A program made the position numbers and the translations under genes. A stretch of DNA of 64,000 nt from Dioscorea cayenensis subsp. rotundata. Lineage: Eukaryota > Streptophyta > Magnoliopsida > Dioscoreales > Dioscoreaceae. Numbering within the stretch: position 1 is the first letter of the stretch; each line of letters starts with the position of its first letter. This document shows positions 1-12,620 of the stretch, piece after piece. Location of the stretch: the NCBI RefSeq assembly GCF_009730915.1, contig NW_024087337.1, forward strand, positions 1 to 64,000, read 5' to 3'. A model generated the notes under the pieces. The model was not told the DNA's origin, did no database searches, and worked only from the letters and a program-made list of their open reading frames with translations.

Positions 1-1420
1 AAGACAGTTGGTACTCCAAGAATATCATCAAGTCTTGCAGAAAGATCTGAAAATAAGTAGGGAATTCAAGTTGGATCATATCCTAGGCTTTAATTTCTAT
101 AATTTACAGGTGATAGCGGCCTGGGATATATGAAATTATGTATTACCATGGTTATCTAACACATGTTGCCTTTTATTCGTTGAGTTTATTTTCCCAGCGA
201 TCAGAGGTTCCATCTCTTTTGTCCATTTGATCTGCATGGTCACAGCTTTTGATTTTGGTACTGAGGCCAACTTCTTTATCTCTGAAAATTTAGTAAGTCA
301 TTTGGCCAAATTGAGGTCAAGTAAGGAAAAGGATCTACGTATGGCGGCGTGGTAATAATACAGTAGATTTTAAGCAAAACCACTTAAGGGTTTTTTTTTT
401 AAAGCTCCAAATCTTTGATGAAAGTATGCAATATCATACAAGAGAGGGAACCATGGATGGCTATCCAGTCTAAGAAACAAGCATGATCAAGAAAGGAAAA
501 CAGAAAACTGTTATTTTGGCAGCTTAAGTGACTCCACTAGTTTTGTCAGTAACCGATGCGCATGCAAATGAAGTATGACTAGTTTGTATATAACTAACCA
601 AAATTTCTTTGTGATTTTTTTACCTGCCCAACCATGGGATTTCTCTTTATCAAACATGAACTAAATGAAAGAAGAAATAATCAAGGTCCCCAAGATCATC
701 AAAGACTAGAGTAGGAAAGAAAGAATTCCATCCTCAGCAGAAGTACATACACTAATCTACCACTGCTGAAATGCTTTAGTGGAAGATCTCTTGGAAACTG
801 AAAGAATGGTTTCACAATTATCTTGAGAAACATTGACATGCTTTGGTGAAAACTTCTAAACATAAACTCCCAACTAAGGTGCAAGTAAAGCAGCATCACA
901 ACATGATATACTAGGTGTTTAGAAGTGCAATTATACCTTGAAAATTCTCATGCGTTGAGCTCTGCTCATACAACAATAGTGCTTCGGCAATGGATGCATC
1001 AAAACTGTTGCTAAGGGAAAGCCTGCTTTTCCAGAGCTTGGATCACTCTATAAAGCTGTGAAGATTCCTTCCCAACCTAGAAAATTTGCAATTGTCTCCA
1101 GAGAAGCAGGGTTGAAGGAAACCAAGGAAACATGAGCAAATGGCAGATACTTACTGCAACGAGCTTCTCTCTCAATGAGTTCAAGTGAGAATCAAGTTCT
1201 GTGTCATATCCTCCTTCAACTGATAAATTCTCGACAGACAAGTCTTGCTGTATAACAGTATGCAACAAAATAGCTGTTACAACCACAATTTTTTTTTTTG
1301 TGAACCATTTAAACAATCTTTAAACATTCCACCTCTCTTAATTGCAAAACAAGAGTGAAATCGAAAAAGATGGCTTGAAAAGGTACGGTTACTTTTTTCA
1401 AATTAAATATAAACTTTTAG

Positions 1421-1740
1421 TCAACCATTGAATAGCCTAATGGTATAACACAAGATTACAAAGGGAAGGGAAAGAGTTTGAATCCTTCCCCCTGCAGTAC
1501 TATTTAGTACTGTTTATGTACTACACACCCAGGTCTACTACTTTTCTTGTACTATTCACAAACCTGAGGGTGGGTCCCAGTGGGAGAAACAGTAATTCCA
1601 CCCCTCCAGAGTCATACGGCAAGAGAATTTTTCTAAGAGGTTTGTAAGCCGCCGTAATTGGTGCACTTCCATACCTGTTATCCCTTTGACAATCCCTTAA
1701 ATGGGAGGCGCTTCTCGCCTATTAGCCAAAAAAAAAAAAA
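1421..1740 (+). mobile_element. tRNA-derived SINE inserted in MIS12-A
   Basis: A segment of about 320 bp is absent from the same intron in MIS12 copies B and C. Its 5' part has a pol III B-box-like string (GAGTTTGAATCC) after a tRNA-like stretch (AATGGTATAACACAAG), and it ends in an A-rich tail near 1725-1750. The flanks ATAAACTTTTAG (left) and ATAAAAACTTTTAG (right) look like a slightly diverged target-site duplication. The insertion therefore postdates the MIS12 duplication. The family is not recognised. Confidence 0.65.
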
Positions 1741-3689
1741 ATTAAAAAATAAAAACTTTTAGAGCCAGCAGGTTAGAGATAATTTAACCAAAAATGAAAT
1801 GCTGGAAGTCTCCTAGCTATGAAAAGATATAGTCGAAGAAGTAACATCATGAAAGGCATCATATCCTATAGTTCATAGCAAGAACAGATGTAGATGCAGA
1901 AAACAGAAAACAAAATCAGGTGAGATAGGACTATCGGTGCCTGCATAAATTAACTCCTTTCAGATAGAAAACCTACAGCTTTTCACAGAGTGAAGCCCTC
2001 AGGTATAGCAAAACAATGTCGAAGACAAAATTTTCCCCATATGTCCATTCTCTTGTCCAAAATTTCTTGGGTCATGTTGCGAAGGTATGAAACACCTTAA
2101 GACATAGCAAAATAAAATAATAAAATAAATATTATCAAAATATTAGAACATGGTTAGCCTTTATCAATCTAAAGGTTATTAAGCATTTGATGGATCCATT
2201 GTGAAGCATTAACGTCAGCCAATTCTAATGAAGTTATCTACAGCCAAATCAAATGAGGATAAAGAAAAAGAGGAGTTTACAGTTACTTCATGATTATATT
2301 TCAGTAAGATGCAGCCAATTTAAATTTAACTTAGAATCATCCCACTAAACAATAGAAATTGATCATGGCCTTACATTTTCTAACCTATTCCAAATAGAAG
2401 AGAGAAGTGGAGTGTTAGACTTTGTATGTTAACCCTTTATTTCAAGATGCATAACAATGCTCAACTGTGAAGTATTCAACACAAAGCCTAGCGGCTTGAA
2501 AATCACATTATGCGGAATTTAACCCCAAAAACAAAACAAGAAAAAGGAAATGTACACACCTAAGAATGCAGAAATGTTAACCAAATGGGGGCACAAACTA
2601 TTTCAAGTCCCACTTCCATAGAGTTTTAGGTTTTTTCCTTCCTGTATGTATTCATCATTTTTGCCAACCACAAACAAAGGACTAAGGAACAGCTTGAAGT
2701 TCTTATAGTTTGGTCAATGTTTTTGTCTTCCATTCACAGTTCGTCCCAACTCAAGGCCGCCCCACAAACAAGCACCTTTGGTTAAATTCCTTCAAGCAGG
2801 AACCTCATTATTTAATTTTAAAACACAAATACCATTGTTGAAAAAGAAGGATTGTAAATCAAATACCATTGTTTGTGGTTTCAATCTACAGACCATTAGC
2901 AAAATGAATTGCCTCTCCCATCCATCTTAGATTGAGTATAATACAACAATTATCTATCATTCAGAGATAATAAATGATGCTAAACGTACTCTGATGATCA
3001 ATCGTTCATAATCCTTGAAAATAACCACACATTTCTGATGAAATCTACAGGAATTTTCTTCCAAAGTTGTAACAAGGTCTGGAGAAACCTGTGAAACAGA
3101 GGTTCTACCTTAGGAAGATGAAGATCAGAAAGAGGAAATCATGATCACGAATCAGAAACACCATCAATTCAAACAAGAAAATGAAAGAATGACTGAATGA
3201 GGGAGAAGATCATTTTTCTTCGATGAACTTTGAGAGAAACAATCAAAAACTGAATTGAATACAAAGCTCTCCATTTACACAAAGCTAGTGAATGTCTTTA
3301 ACAAACTTGCTGAGATGTGGCTGGAAATGTTTTAATTAATTAATAATATGCTGACATGGCAAACAGCAAGTTGACTTAAATTTCATAGCTCGTGTAAATA
3401 ATGAACTCCAGCTTCTTCTAATCACTCAATTCAATAAACATTTAACTCCATGAAGATGCATCAGCTTCTTCAATCACAGCAACTTCATAGCTTTTTACAA
3501 CAGTTTTAGACAATCACCAACAAAACACTAAATCATCCATAAAACCACAACATCAATGAATAATACGGGCAAAGGCGAGGACTTTATACCTTGGCAAGCT
3601 CATCAGATTGCTTCTCCCCACATCCCGTGATGATTGAAGCCTGCCTGAGAAATCCAAAAAGTGCAAACATTAGGGTTGAGAAGAGTTAC

Positions 3690-3691
<2 letters not shown>

Positions 3692-3724
<33 letters not shown>
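3692..3724. repeat. (GA)n microsatellite in intron 1 of MIS12-A
   Basis: About 16 GA units. The same position in copy B has only a short GAGAGAGA run and copy C has none, so the repeat expanded in copy A alone. Confidence 0.9.
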
Positions 3725-3726
<2 letters not shown>

Positions 3727-4144
3727 AATAGATCATAAGGGGAGATCATCCGTAACTGGAGGCAGAACGGCGGCGTTGAGGACCTCATTGATGAAGCGCT
3801 GGGGGTTGAGATCGCAAGCATCGAAGACGGCCACGCTCTCACTTCACTCCATGGTCGCTGCTCTGGATTTGGGGGATGGGTTTTGAAATGAGCGGGAGAG
3901 CTCTCAGCCGTCCGATTTGCATTAAACGGCCAGATGTGCCTCGAGATATGGATCACTAGAATACAGCAACTAACTCCTACAATGTAGCAGGATTGTTTAA
4001 TGTTCACATACAGTTCTTTGACTATTTCTAACACAAAGTACTGGTCCTACCGGATATTAACCAAAGATATGTATCTAATTAAAAGAAACTTAGGGAGAAT
4101 GAGAGAATAAGTCTAAATCATACCTTCAATACTAGGATATATGT

Positions 4145-4692
4145 GTTTGCACAATTTTCATGAGGTGATCAAGGTAAGTGCTTGAAAAGAGTAGATGTCA
4201 GATGTTGACCCGAGACTTTGGAGAAAAGACAATCTTTGAGATACTTGTTGCATTATAGGGCAAGCCTTCGGATCAGTGATGAGATAATGCATTGTTATTA
4301 AAATCACCAAAGAGCACTTGGTTCGTGGCCACTTGATCACCTATATGAAGGGGAAGACGTGGATCTAGGATATCTTTCACTATCACACTCAATAATAAGT
4401 TGCTTAAGAGATCCCTGGGATGCGTTCCGCGTATCACTTCAAGTGCTACAATTCCAAAACTGTATACATCACATTTTTCAGTCACTCTCGTTGTATAGGC
4501 AAGCTCTACAAATACAAATCAAGCTTAAAAATAGAAATAGTTTAGTCCACTCCATCATTATTCATTACAAGGTTGATAAATCTAATAAGTCACATGGGTA
4601 GGTCTAATTATAACATAATTTGAATAGAAGAAGCAATCAAACTAATTTGGAGATGCATACATGCCTAGTGCCATGTACCCGTATGTGCTCTA
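4145..4692 (-). pseudogene. LRR receptor kinase fragment: last kinase exon only (RLK1 relic)
   Basis: The last exon of the MIK2-like kinase is recognisable from 4505 downward ([17 protein letters not shown] type, kinase subdomains IX-XI). The last bases of the preceding exon (TYGYMA region) lie at 4665-4692. The rest of the kinase and all LRRs are missing. A frameshift falls inside the exon near 4300, a one-base loss near 4165 changes the C-terminus, and the splice donor has become GC. The position just upstream of MIS12-A matches that of RLK3 next to MIS12-B, so this is the eroded equivalent of RLK3. It cannot be functional. Confidence 0.8.
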
Positions 4693-5260
4693 ACAATGGC
4701 TTCACAAACAAAAAAACGAAATAGTCAAAGTGGCTTACAAGCATGAAAGACAAGCTTACTCCTCTTCTTCACTTGTTTGAAAGATCAAACCAAACTTCTT
4801 GGAGTTTTCAAGCCAATCTCAAGCTCCTTCTTCAATTCCTCAAAACCCCTTTTCTTTATCTCTCTCACTCCTCTTCAAATGTCGCTTTTAAGATCGCCAA
4901 CTTATGGGTCCAACCACACCCGTGCTTAAAGCCGTCCTCTTCCATAAACTCGATTCCTAAGATCAGCACACCCGTACTCCTTGCCGTGCTCAAGAGCACC
5001 ACCATGCATTACACTTGGAGGCCATGTTCACCAAAATCTCAATCTCCTGAGCGTGCTTTTCCAAATCTCAAATTCCTGAGATTTGCACGATCTCAAAGAC
5101 GTATTTCTGAGTGTACATAAAACAATAGCCATATGTACACATAAACAATATCATGAACAGTAACTCATCTCATTAGATTTATATCCTAAGATAGCATTGC
5201 CAAAAAGTCAAAAGCAACAGAACAAAGCATGCAAAACACACAGAACAGAGCATGCTTAAG
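4693..5260. other. Unique stretch without a recognised gene
   Basis: This lies right of the breakpoint of the receptor kinase fragment. A 125-codon open frame occurs on the plus strand (4743-5120) but it has no motif I recognise. I see no splice context and no duplicate in the other array units. It may be filler inserted when RLK1 was truncated. Confidence 0.4.
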
Positions 5261-5264
5261 TTAC

Positions 5265-5375
5265 CTAAGCTAGAAAAGAATAAAAATCATTTATAATATT
5301 GCTTGCGACATGAATGTAATTCTAATGCACAAGATTTTTAGCTAATGGAACAAGAGATATTTGTTGCCCTTGTTC
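5265..5375 (-). pseudogene. LRR relic downstream of RLK2
   Basis: Read on the minus strand, the stretch resembles LRR code (NISCSI, then NLVH, then NYIHVASN) with stops. It is the diverged counterpart of the clearer relics at 23420-23690 and 27740-27890. All three precede similar 3'-flanking sequence of a receptor kinase gene. Confidence 0.45.
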
Positions 5376-6418
5376 CTCATTATTTATGTAATTGAAATCA
5401 CGCTAAAATTGAGAGGATATCAAGCAAGGTTGGTGGCTCACTAGCAATTAACACAGCATAACAGAAAGTTAAATTTTTCTAAAATATATATGACAAATAC
5501 TTGGCCAAGTTTCAAGGTGGGAGGAATAAAATCTTTCGTTATATAAATTGGTGATGTGCATCAGTGTATGGTTTACTAGCAATAAAGAATATTGTGAAAT
5601 CTTCTCTACTCTGGCATGAGTCAAGAGCACATATATATATATATATCTTAACATAAGTACAGTAGTTAGCTTTATTTATGCCGAAAGATTGATGTACATA
5701 ATCAAGAGAAGGCTTCAATATGAAAAGAATTTTTTTTTATATATATAAAATGGAACAACCACCTTGCTAACATATAGGAGAGTTAATTATAAGAGTACAA
5801 AATAATGAAGATAAAGTTAAGGAAAATTAATTAAAAAATACAAAATAATGAAGATAAGGAGCACCAAGAGATGGGTCCAGCAAACATGAAAAGTGGAGTA
5901 CTATGAAAAGTCAAGGGAAAGATCACCCTCCCTTAAGTGACTAAGATTGTGCTTTTTCATTGGTAAAGGCGTACAGAGACGTTCAACATTCCATTTGTTT
6001 AGGATGCTCAGTAGAAAGAGCTGCAACAGACCACACATATAATTATAATATAAGTTCTCATCATATTATACACTTAGACAAGCAAGTTTATATTGGAGTA
6101 GTAGGTTTATATTATTCAAACTACCATTTATTTTGACCCATGTGATTGCATGAGAAATTTTTTCTCACTATTAATACATAAGCTTGATTAAAATATAAGA
6201 ACATAGTAATAAGCATGACTAAAGTTCAATCACATACTGGAATATTTGCAACCATACAATAAATTCAGTCAAAAAGAAATATAAATGCAAAGTTACCGGT
6301 CTTAATGGATATTAAGTAAGGATATGTATCTTTTTAAAGAAACTTGGGAAATGGAGAGATTAAGACTGGATCATACCTTCCTTACTAGAAATATATATAT
6401 TCCTCCCCAACGTTCCCA
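5376..6418. other. Intergenic, 3' flank of RLK2
   Basis: AT-rich sequence with an (AT)n run near 5630-5650 and poly-T/A tracts. Parts are homologous to the 3' flanks at 23.7-25.4 kb and 27.9-29.5 kb, for example a block with reverse-strand GGGAGGGTGATC near 5920 that matches 24910. No gene is seen. Confidence 0.6.
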
Positions 6419-9400
6419 TCATTCATGCTCTTGATCATCAACATGTGTTTGTACAATGTTTATGAGGTGATCAAGGGTAAGTGCCTGAAAAGAATTGATG
6501 TCAGATGCTGCCAAGGACTTTGAAAAAGACAACCTTTGAGATACTTGTTGCATTGTAGGGCGAGTCTGTGGATCAATGTTGATGCACTGCATTGCTATTA
6601 AAATCATTAAAAGCACTTGGTTTGTGGTCACTTGATCAGCTAAGCGAAGAGGAATACGTGGATCTAGCATATCTTTCACTAACATACTCAGTGATAAGTT
6701 GCTTAGGAGATCTCCAGGATGTGTTCCATGAATCACTTCAAGTGCTACAATCCCGAAACTATATACATCAGATTTTTCAGTTAATCTCATTACATAGGCA
6801 TGCTCTGCAAACACCAATCAAGTAAAGTTCAGTAGTAGCTCAGTTCACTTCATCATCATTGTTCATATTCAAGGTTGATAAAACTAATAAATTGCTTGTG
6901 TAATCACTTAGTCTAATTACCAGAGAGTACACATAGAAGAACAATTAAAATGATTAGGAGATGCATACATACCTGGTGCCATGTACCCATATGTCCCTGC
7001 AAGCAAACTCCAATGTGATGAGTTCGGTTTTAGTAGTCTAGAAATACCAAAGTCTGAAACACAAGCCTTGTACTCCTCATCTAAAAGAATGTTGTTGCTT
7101 GTTATGTCTCGATGAATGATAGGTGGAGTGCAATCATGATGCAAGTAAGATAGAGCTTGAGCAATGTCTCGTACAATGTTGACCCTCTTGATCCAATCCA
7201 ACTCCATGGATTCTCGTTCTGATCTGAGACTAGCACCCAAGCATCCTCTCTCCATAAACTCATACGCAAGAAAGCTAAATTCATTAGTAGAGCAAAAACC
7301 ATAGAACCCCACTATATTCCGATGCCGAATTTTGGTTAACATTTGAATTTCGTTTTGGAATTGCTCATCCATGTGACCTTCATGAATTTTCTTGATAGCA
7401 AGTATATCTCCTGATAATAGTACTGCTTTATAGACTACACTGCTAGCTCCAACACCAATTTGATACCTCTCATCAAAATTGTTTGTCGCTTGAATGATCT
7501 CTTTGTATGCCTCTTTTCCATGATTAACCCTCCAAATGGAGGAGAAATGTCCTCCAAATTCTTCCACAATATCATTTGTAGTGGATCTCTTTCTTATGTA
7601 AGAAAGTAATGTGAATATTCCAACTATCATAAATAAGAGAAGTAACATGCTACATATTAGAACGGTCAAGAGGATGAATTTGTCATGTTTCTTCACGTGA
7701 TCATTAAATGAAAGAGATTTATTACATGGAGGCAAACCATGCACATGACCACATAAGCCCTTATTGTCGGTAAACCACTCAATGGGAGCTATTTGAAAGA
7801 AATGGTTCTCCGGAATTGGACCTTCTAGAGAATTGTAAGATAAATCTAACGATGTTAAGCCTGCCATTGATTGAAAAGAAGATGGAATGCAACCAACCAA
7901 CTGATTGTGTGATAAATTCAACTCTTGCAACACTATTAAGTTACTAAGTTGTTGTGGTATTTCTCCCGTGAATAAATTGTCACTCAAGTCTAGGACTTCC
8001 ATGAAGTTCAAACTACCAAGTTGAAAAGGGATGGCTCCATTTAGCTCATTACTACCTAACTTGAGTGAGATCAATTTAATGCAATTCTCCAACCAAATTG
8101 GTATTTCTCCTCTCAAATTGTTGCTTGACAAATCAAGAGCTTCTAATGAAGATAGATCTCCAAATTCTGGCGGTATGGTTCCCGTGAGATGATTGTTGCT
8201 CATGTTTAGGTAAAATATACTAGATAATTTACCAAACTCTCTTGGGATCTTTCCCTCCATATTATTGGAAGAGATGTCAAATCGTCGCAACTTTGGCAAT
8301 AGCCCAATTTCCAAGGGCATTATTCCGCTGATTTTGTTGCCTGAGATTCTAAGGCTTGTCAAGTTGAGGCATGCTCCCCAAGATGGTGATAAAGTGCCAG
8401 ACAACCTGTTAAAGCTTAGATCAATATAATCCAAGTGCAGATGAACACCAAAGCTTTCAGAGACATCTCCAGTGAATTAGTTTCTTTCAAGCCGGACCCT
8501 GACTAGGTTTGTTGAATTTTTCAAACTTATCGGAATGGGACCTTGGAAATTATTGTATCCTAAAGTAAGATTTTGCAGCAAGCCTCCTTTGGCCAAATTT
8601 GGTGGTAGGATACCAGAAAGACTGTTGTTGAATAATTGAAGATTAATTAAATTTGTGAGGTTCTCAAATTCATTAGGCACTATACCAAAGAGATGATTGT
8701 CAAATAATTTTAATTCAGTAAGACCCTTCAAATTTCCAAGAGATGGAGGAATGATGCCAGTTATTTTGTTGCTAGATAGGTCAAAAATTTCAAGCTTGGT
8801 CAGGTTTCCAATGCTATGTGGGATGGGACCAATAATTTGGTTTTCGGATATATCAAAGTCTATCAAGTTCACTAAATTCCCAATCTCACAAGGAATGAAG
8901 CCATTTATGTTATTCTTATATAGGTAAAAAGTTTTCGCAATTTAGTCAGGGTTTCCAATACCATGTGGAATGGGACCAATGATTTGGTTTTTATATATTG
9001 AAAAATCTCTCAAATTCACAAAATCCCCCAATTTCACTAGGAATGGAGCCATTTATGCTATTATTAAATAAGTGAAAGGTTTCAAGCTTGGTCAGGTTTC
9101 TAATGTTATGTGGGATGGGACCGGTTATTTGATTGTCAGATGTATCAAAGTCCCTCAAATTCACCAGATTCCCAATCTCATAAGGAATGGAGCCATTTAT
9201 GCTATTACTAAATAAGTGAAAGGTTTCAAGCTTGGTCAGATTTCTAATGCTATGTGGGATGGGACCGGTTATCTGATTGTCAGATGTATCAAAATCCCTC
9301 AAAATTCACCCGATTCCCAATCTCATAAGGAATGGAGCCATTTATGCTATTATTAAATAGGTGAAAGGTTTCAAGCTTGGTCAAGTTTCTAATGCTAGTG

Positions 9401-11160
9401 GGATGGGACCGGGTTATCGATTGTCGGATGTATCAAAAATCCTCAAATTCACCGATTCCCATCTCATAAGGAATGGAGCCATTTGATGCTATTATTAAAT
9501 AGGTGAAAGGTTTCAAGCTTGGTCAAGTTTCTAATGCTATGTGGGATGGGACCGGTTATCTGATTGTCAGATGTATCAAAATCCCTCAAATTCACTGATT
9601 CTCGATCTCATAAGGAATGGAGCTCATTTATGCTATTATTAAATAGGTGAAAGGTTTCAAGCTTGGTCAAGTTTCTAATACTACTATGGGATGGGACCCG
9701 TTATCTCGATTGTCAGATATATCAAAAATCATCAAATTCACTCGATTCCCGATCTCATAAGGAATGGAGCCATTTATGCTATTATTAAATAGGTGAAAGG
9801 TTTCAAGCTTGGTCAAGTTTCTAATGCTATGGGGATGGGATCAAGTTACTCGATTGTCGAGATATATCAAAATCAGTCAAATTCACCGATTCGATCTCAT
9901 ATGGAATGGAGCTGTTTATGTTATTGTTATATAGGTAAAGAGCTTTCAAGCTTGGTCAAGGTTCCAATGCTACATGGAATGGGACCGATTATTTGGTTTT
10001 TATATATTGAAAAATCCCTCAAATTCACTAAAATCCCAATTTCATATGGAATGGAGCCATTTATGCTATTATTAAATAGGTGAAAGGTTTCAAGATTGGT
10101 CGAGATTTCTAATGTTATGTGGGATGGGACCGAGTTATCTCGATTGTCGATTATCAAAATCAGTCAAATTCACCAGATTCTCGATCTCATATGGAATGGA
10201 GCTATTTATGTTATTGTTATATAGGTAAAGAGTTTCAAGCTTGGACAAGGTTCTAATGCTATGTGGAATGGGACCGGTTATTTGGTTTTTATATATTGAA
10301 AAATCCCTCAAATTCACTAAATTCCCAATTTCACTAGGAATGGAGCCATTTATGCTATTATTAAATATGTGAAAGGTTTCAAGCTTGGTCAGGTTTCTAA
10401 TGTTATGTGGGATGGGACCGGTTATTTGATTGTCAGATATATCAAATTCTATCAAATTCACTAGATTCCCAATCGTACAAGGAATAGAGCCAGTGAGGTT
10501 ATTTCTCCATAGGTATAAAAAATTAAGTTTGGTCAAGTTCCCAAACACTAGAGGGATGGGACCAACTAAGAAATTTCTGGAGATGGTTAACCAATTCAGG
10601 TTCAATAGCTTTCCAAAAGAAGGAGGTATGGAGCCACTTATCTGATTCTCAAAGAGCCACAAGGTCTTGAGCCTTGTCAAATTGCCAAGCTCTGATGGGA
10701 TGACGCCTGTGAGATTGTTGTTAGAAAGATCAAGAATGGCAAGCTTGGAGAGAGCTGAAATGGTTGCAGGGATGTATCCATGTAGACGGTTGTCACTAAG
10801 GTCAAGAACTTTGAGTGATGGTAGAGCTGAGAAGTTGAGAATCTCCAGCTTCCCTTCTAGTCCCAATTGTTCCAATTGGACCTTAGTGATGGTTGGCATG
10901 AGATGGCCATCATTTCTGCAAGTGATTCCAGTCCAATTGCATGGACTGGTCTTTGATGTCCAGGTGTTAAGAAGTTCTTGTGTTTCAATGGCGGCCTTCC
11001 ATTGAAGAAGAGCTCTCCCTTGGGATTCAATCTTTGAAGCTGCTGCCATGTTAAAAACAGGGAAACAAAGATTGGAGAAGAGTAGTAGTAACAGAGAAAA
11101 CACCACCATCATCATCAATATTGGGAAGGTGGTGAACTTTGTGGGAAGCAGTGATTCCAT
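6419..11160 (-). pseudogene. MIK2-like LRR receptor kinase RLK2, disrupted
   Basis: The N-terminus is intact: start at 11160, hydrophobic signal segment, LRRNT with CNWTGITC, then 24-residue LRRs down to about 10135. The middle (about 8880-10135) is a 144-bp tandem array of LRR pairs with many indels. The C-terminal LRRs, the LCG-type cap, the transmembrane helix and the kinase are open from 8434 to the donor at 6973, and the last exon is 6419-6804. The kinase keeps VYKA, an AIKK lysine, HRDITSNN and DFG. A single TAA at 8477-8479 replaces the CAA that codes Gln in RLK3 (ENQFTGDVS). The intact family perceives peptides at the plasma membrane. As assembled, this copy is a pseudogene, although the array indels could be assembly errors. 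The first ATG at 11199 is in frame but lies very close to the expected transcription start, so 11160 is preferred. Confidence 0.8.
8893..10500 (-). repeat. 144-bp tandem array encoding LRR pairs inside RLK2
   Basis: The anchor GAATGGAGCC (or a close variant) recurs at 9041, 9185, 9330, 9471, 9615, 9762, 9904, 10049, 10194, 10338 and 10482, with a looser copy at 8893. Spacings are 144, 145, 141, 144, 147, 142, 145, 145, 144 and 144. One unit equals two 24-residue LRRs (48 codons). The units are far more alike than ordinary neighbouring LRRs in RLK3, so they arose by recent unit duplication. Indels concentrate between 9300 and 10160, where no long frame is open. Confidence 0.9.
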
Positions 11161-11242
11161 TTTGAAACTATATGTTATTCCTAGAAAGCCTCTAGACATT
11201 TTCTTGTGGCTTTGTTAGCAGAAAGGGCGTTGAGCACCTTAA

Positions 11243-11250
11243 TTTTTATA
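11243..11250 (-). promoter_or_regulatory. TATA box of RLK2
   Basis: TATAAAAA on the minus strand, about 90 bp upstream of the ATG at 11160. RLK3 and RLK4 have equivalent boxes at 83-85 bp. The sequence TTCTGTGATGC just upstream is shared by the three genes in slightly different forms. Confidence 0.6.
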
Positions 11251-12620
11251 GCATCACAGAATGAAAGATAATTCACATAATAATTAATATCATTTTAAAA
11301 ATAAGCATTTATTATTGTCAGCATTCAATCACAGTGTTAGATAGGCATGACAGTCACATTGTTGTTAACAGCTGACTTTTTGTCTTGATTAAAAAAATAC
11401 TTATCCACAAACTGTGATGAGGCTTGATGTAACATTTGTGGTTTCCGTCATGATGTCTCACTCTCATTGACTGTGATCATGTTGGAATAATCAAATGAGA
11501 CCTGGTCTTGATTATTCTACTCAAACCAAAAACAATTAATGTGGAAAAATTCAGAAGCAAAAGATGCATGTTCCATTCTTCAATATTAATATTCTTCATG
11601 GGTAGTATATCTATCTTAAACAATTAGACAACATAGTCAAATTACAATGATAAGTGGCCTAAATTAAATTACACTTCATTTATTTCACCCTAGCTAGCTA
11701 CATATATTTTGTCCAATATAAAACCGTTGTTAAAAATTTAGGAGTTTTGTATATTTGTTCTTGGCTCTTTGTAATAAATTGTGATTTATTCACTCCGTAA
11801 AAAAAAAATTATAAGTTTCTAAAATTCACAAATACTTAATAAAAATATATACCTCATGTAATTATTAAAAATTATATTTATCTTAAAAGTAATATAATTT
11901 TCAAACTTTCATTATCGTTGTTTAAAATTTCTACATAATTTCAACATGCTCTTGCAAATTTAACTGTCTATCAAAACAAGCATATGTAATTATTACATTT
12001 TTGAACAAACACGCGTCTAGTACGGTGGATTGTTATTTGAATGGTTAATGGTAGATCTAAAGTCTGACTTCAAGTAAACAATATATAAAATTGCAATCAG
12101 TACCAACTTCAAATGAAGATAATATAAATTACAAAACAAGTGGTAAGGATATACAAAGCATGCAAGACAGTTGACATGTAGCAAAATAATAGGAATAAAA
12201 TTTTAACATCTCATCTTAAATTGCATCATTCATTCGGTCATCATATTGCTTGTAAATCCATTGATTGAGAAAAACTGAGTGCATAGAAAAAGCCTCTTGC
12301 ATCAATGGTCCAATGATATAACAGTTAAGTACCGTGAATGATATGAGAGGGTAAATGTGGATATACAAGGTCAGTCCCATGAGAGTAATCTAGGCAGACA
12401 AGGTCTACATTGAAAATTTCAATGATAATGGTAATGATAATGATAATGATTATTTTTATTAACCACACAAACAAACTGAATGATTCAAATAATTAAATAA
12501 AACAAATATGAGAAAAAAACTATAGTACTACATTAATAGTGTCGGAAAACGATTCACATATAATTGAGATACAAAATGGAGTCAAAGACATTATTTTTAT
12601 TGTTTCAAATAAAGTGTGTT
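11251..12620. other. Intergenic between RLK2 promoter and MIS12-B
   Basis: AT-rich, with no gene seen. The block 12200-12450 (CATTCATTCGGTCAT, then AATGATAATG runs) is homologous to 35670-35880, at the same place relative to MIS12-C. This shows that the intergenic DNA was copied together with the genes. Confidence 0.65.

Larger units (their letters stand above)
76..3852 (-). pseudogene. MIS12: MIS12 kinetochore protein homologue, copy A (pseudogene)
   Basis: This copy has the same six-exon layout as the intact copy at 36780-40105, with recognisable exons near 3780-3852, 3600-3655, 1990-2093, 1156-1246, 940-1075 and 76-300. Several breaks are visible. The third codon of exon 1 is TGA where copy C has GGA, and the exon has lost the DDLLDG-coding stretch. 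The exon-3 acceptor has shifted by one base through a G-to-A change. Exon 3 contains TGA where copy C has CAA, and copy B shares this stop. Exon 5 has a one-base insertion followed by TAG. A SINE sits in the intron between exons 3 and 4. The intact family acts in the MIS12 complex of the outer kinetochore. This copy cannot make that protein. Confidence 0.85.

Noticed and set aside
3692-3724. CRISPR-like or regulatory array from regular repeats
   Set aside because: It is a simple dinucleotide microsatellite in a plant intron. No CRISPR arrays are expected or seen.
4743-5120. 125-codon plus-strand frame
   Set aside because: No recognised domain and no splice or promoter context. It lies in the filler beside a truncated receptor kinase.
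10430-11005. Plus-strand frames rich in GM.P and LLLERS text (also at 20454, 30974, 32381 and 32669)
   Set aside because: These are antisense shadows of the LRR code. They recur because the LRR sequence recurs.
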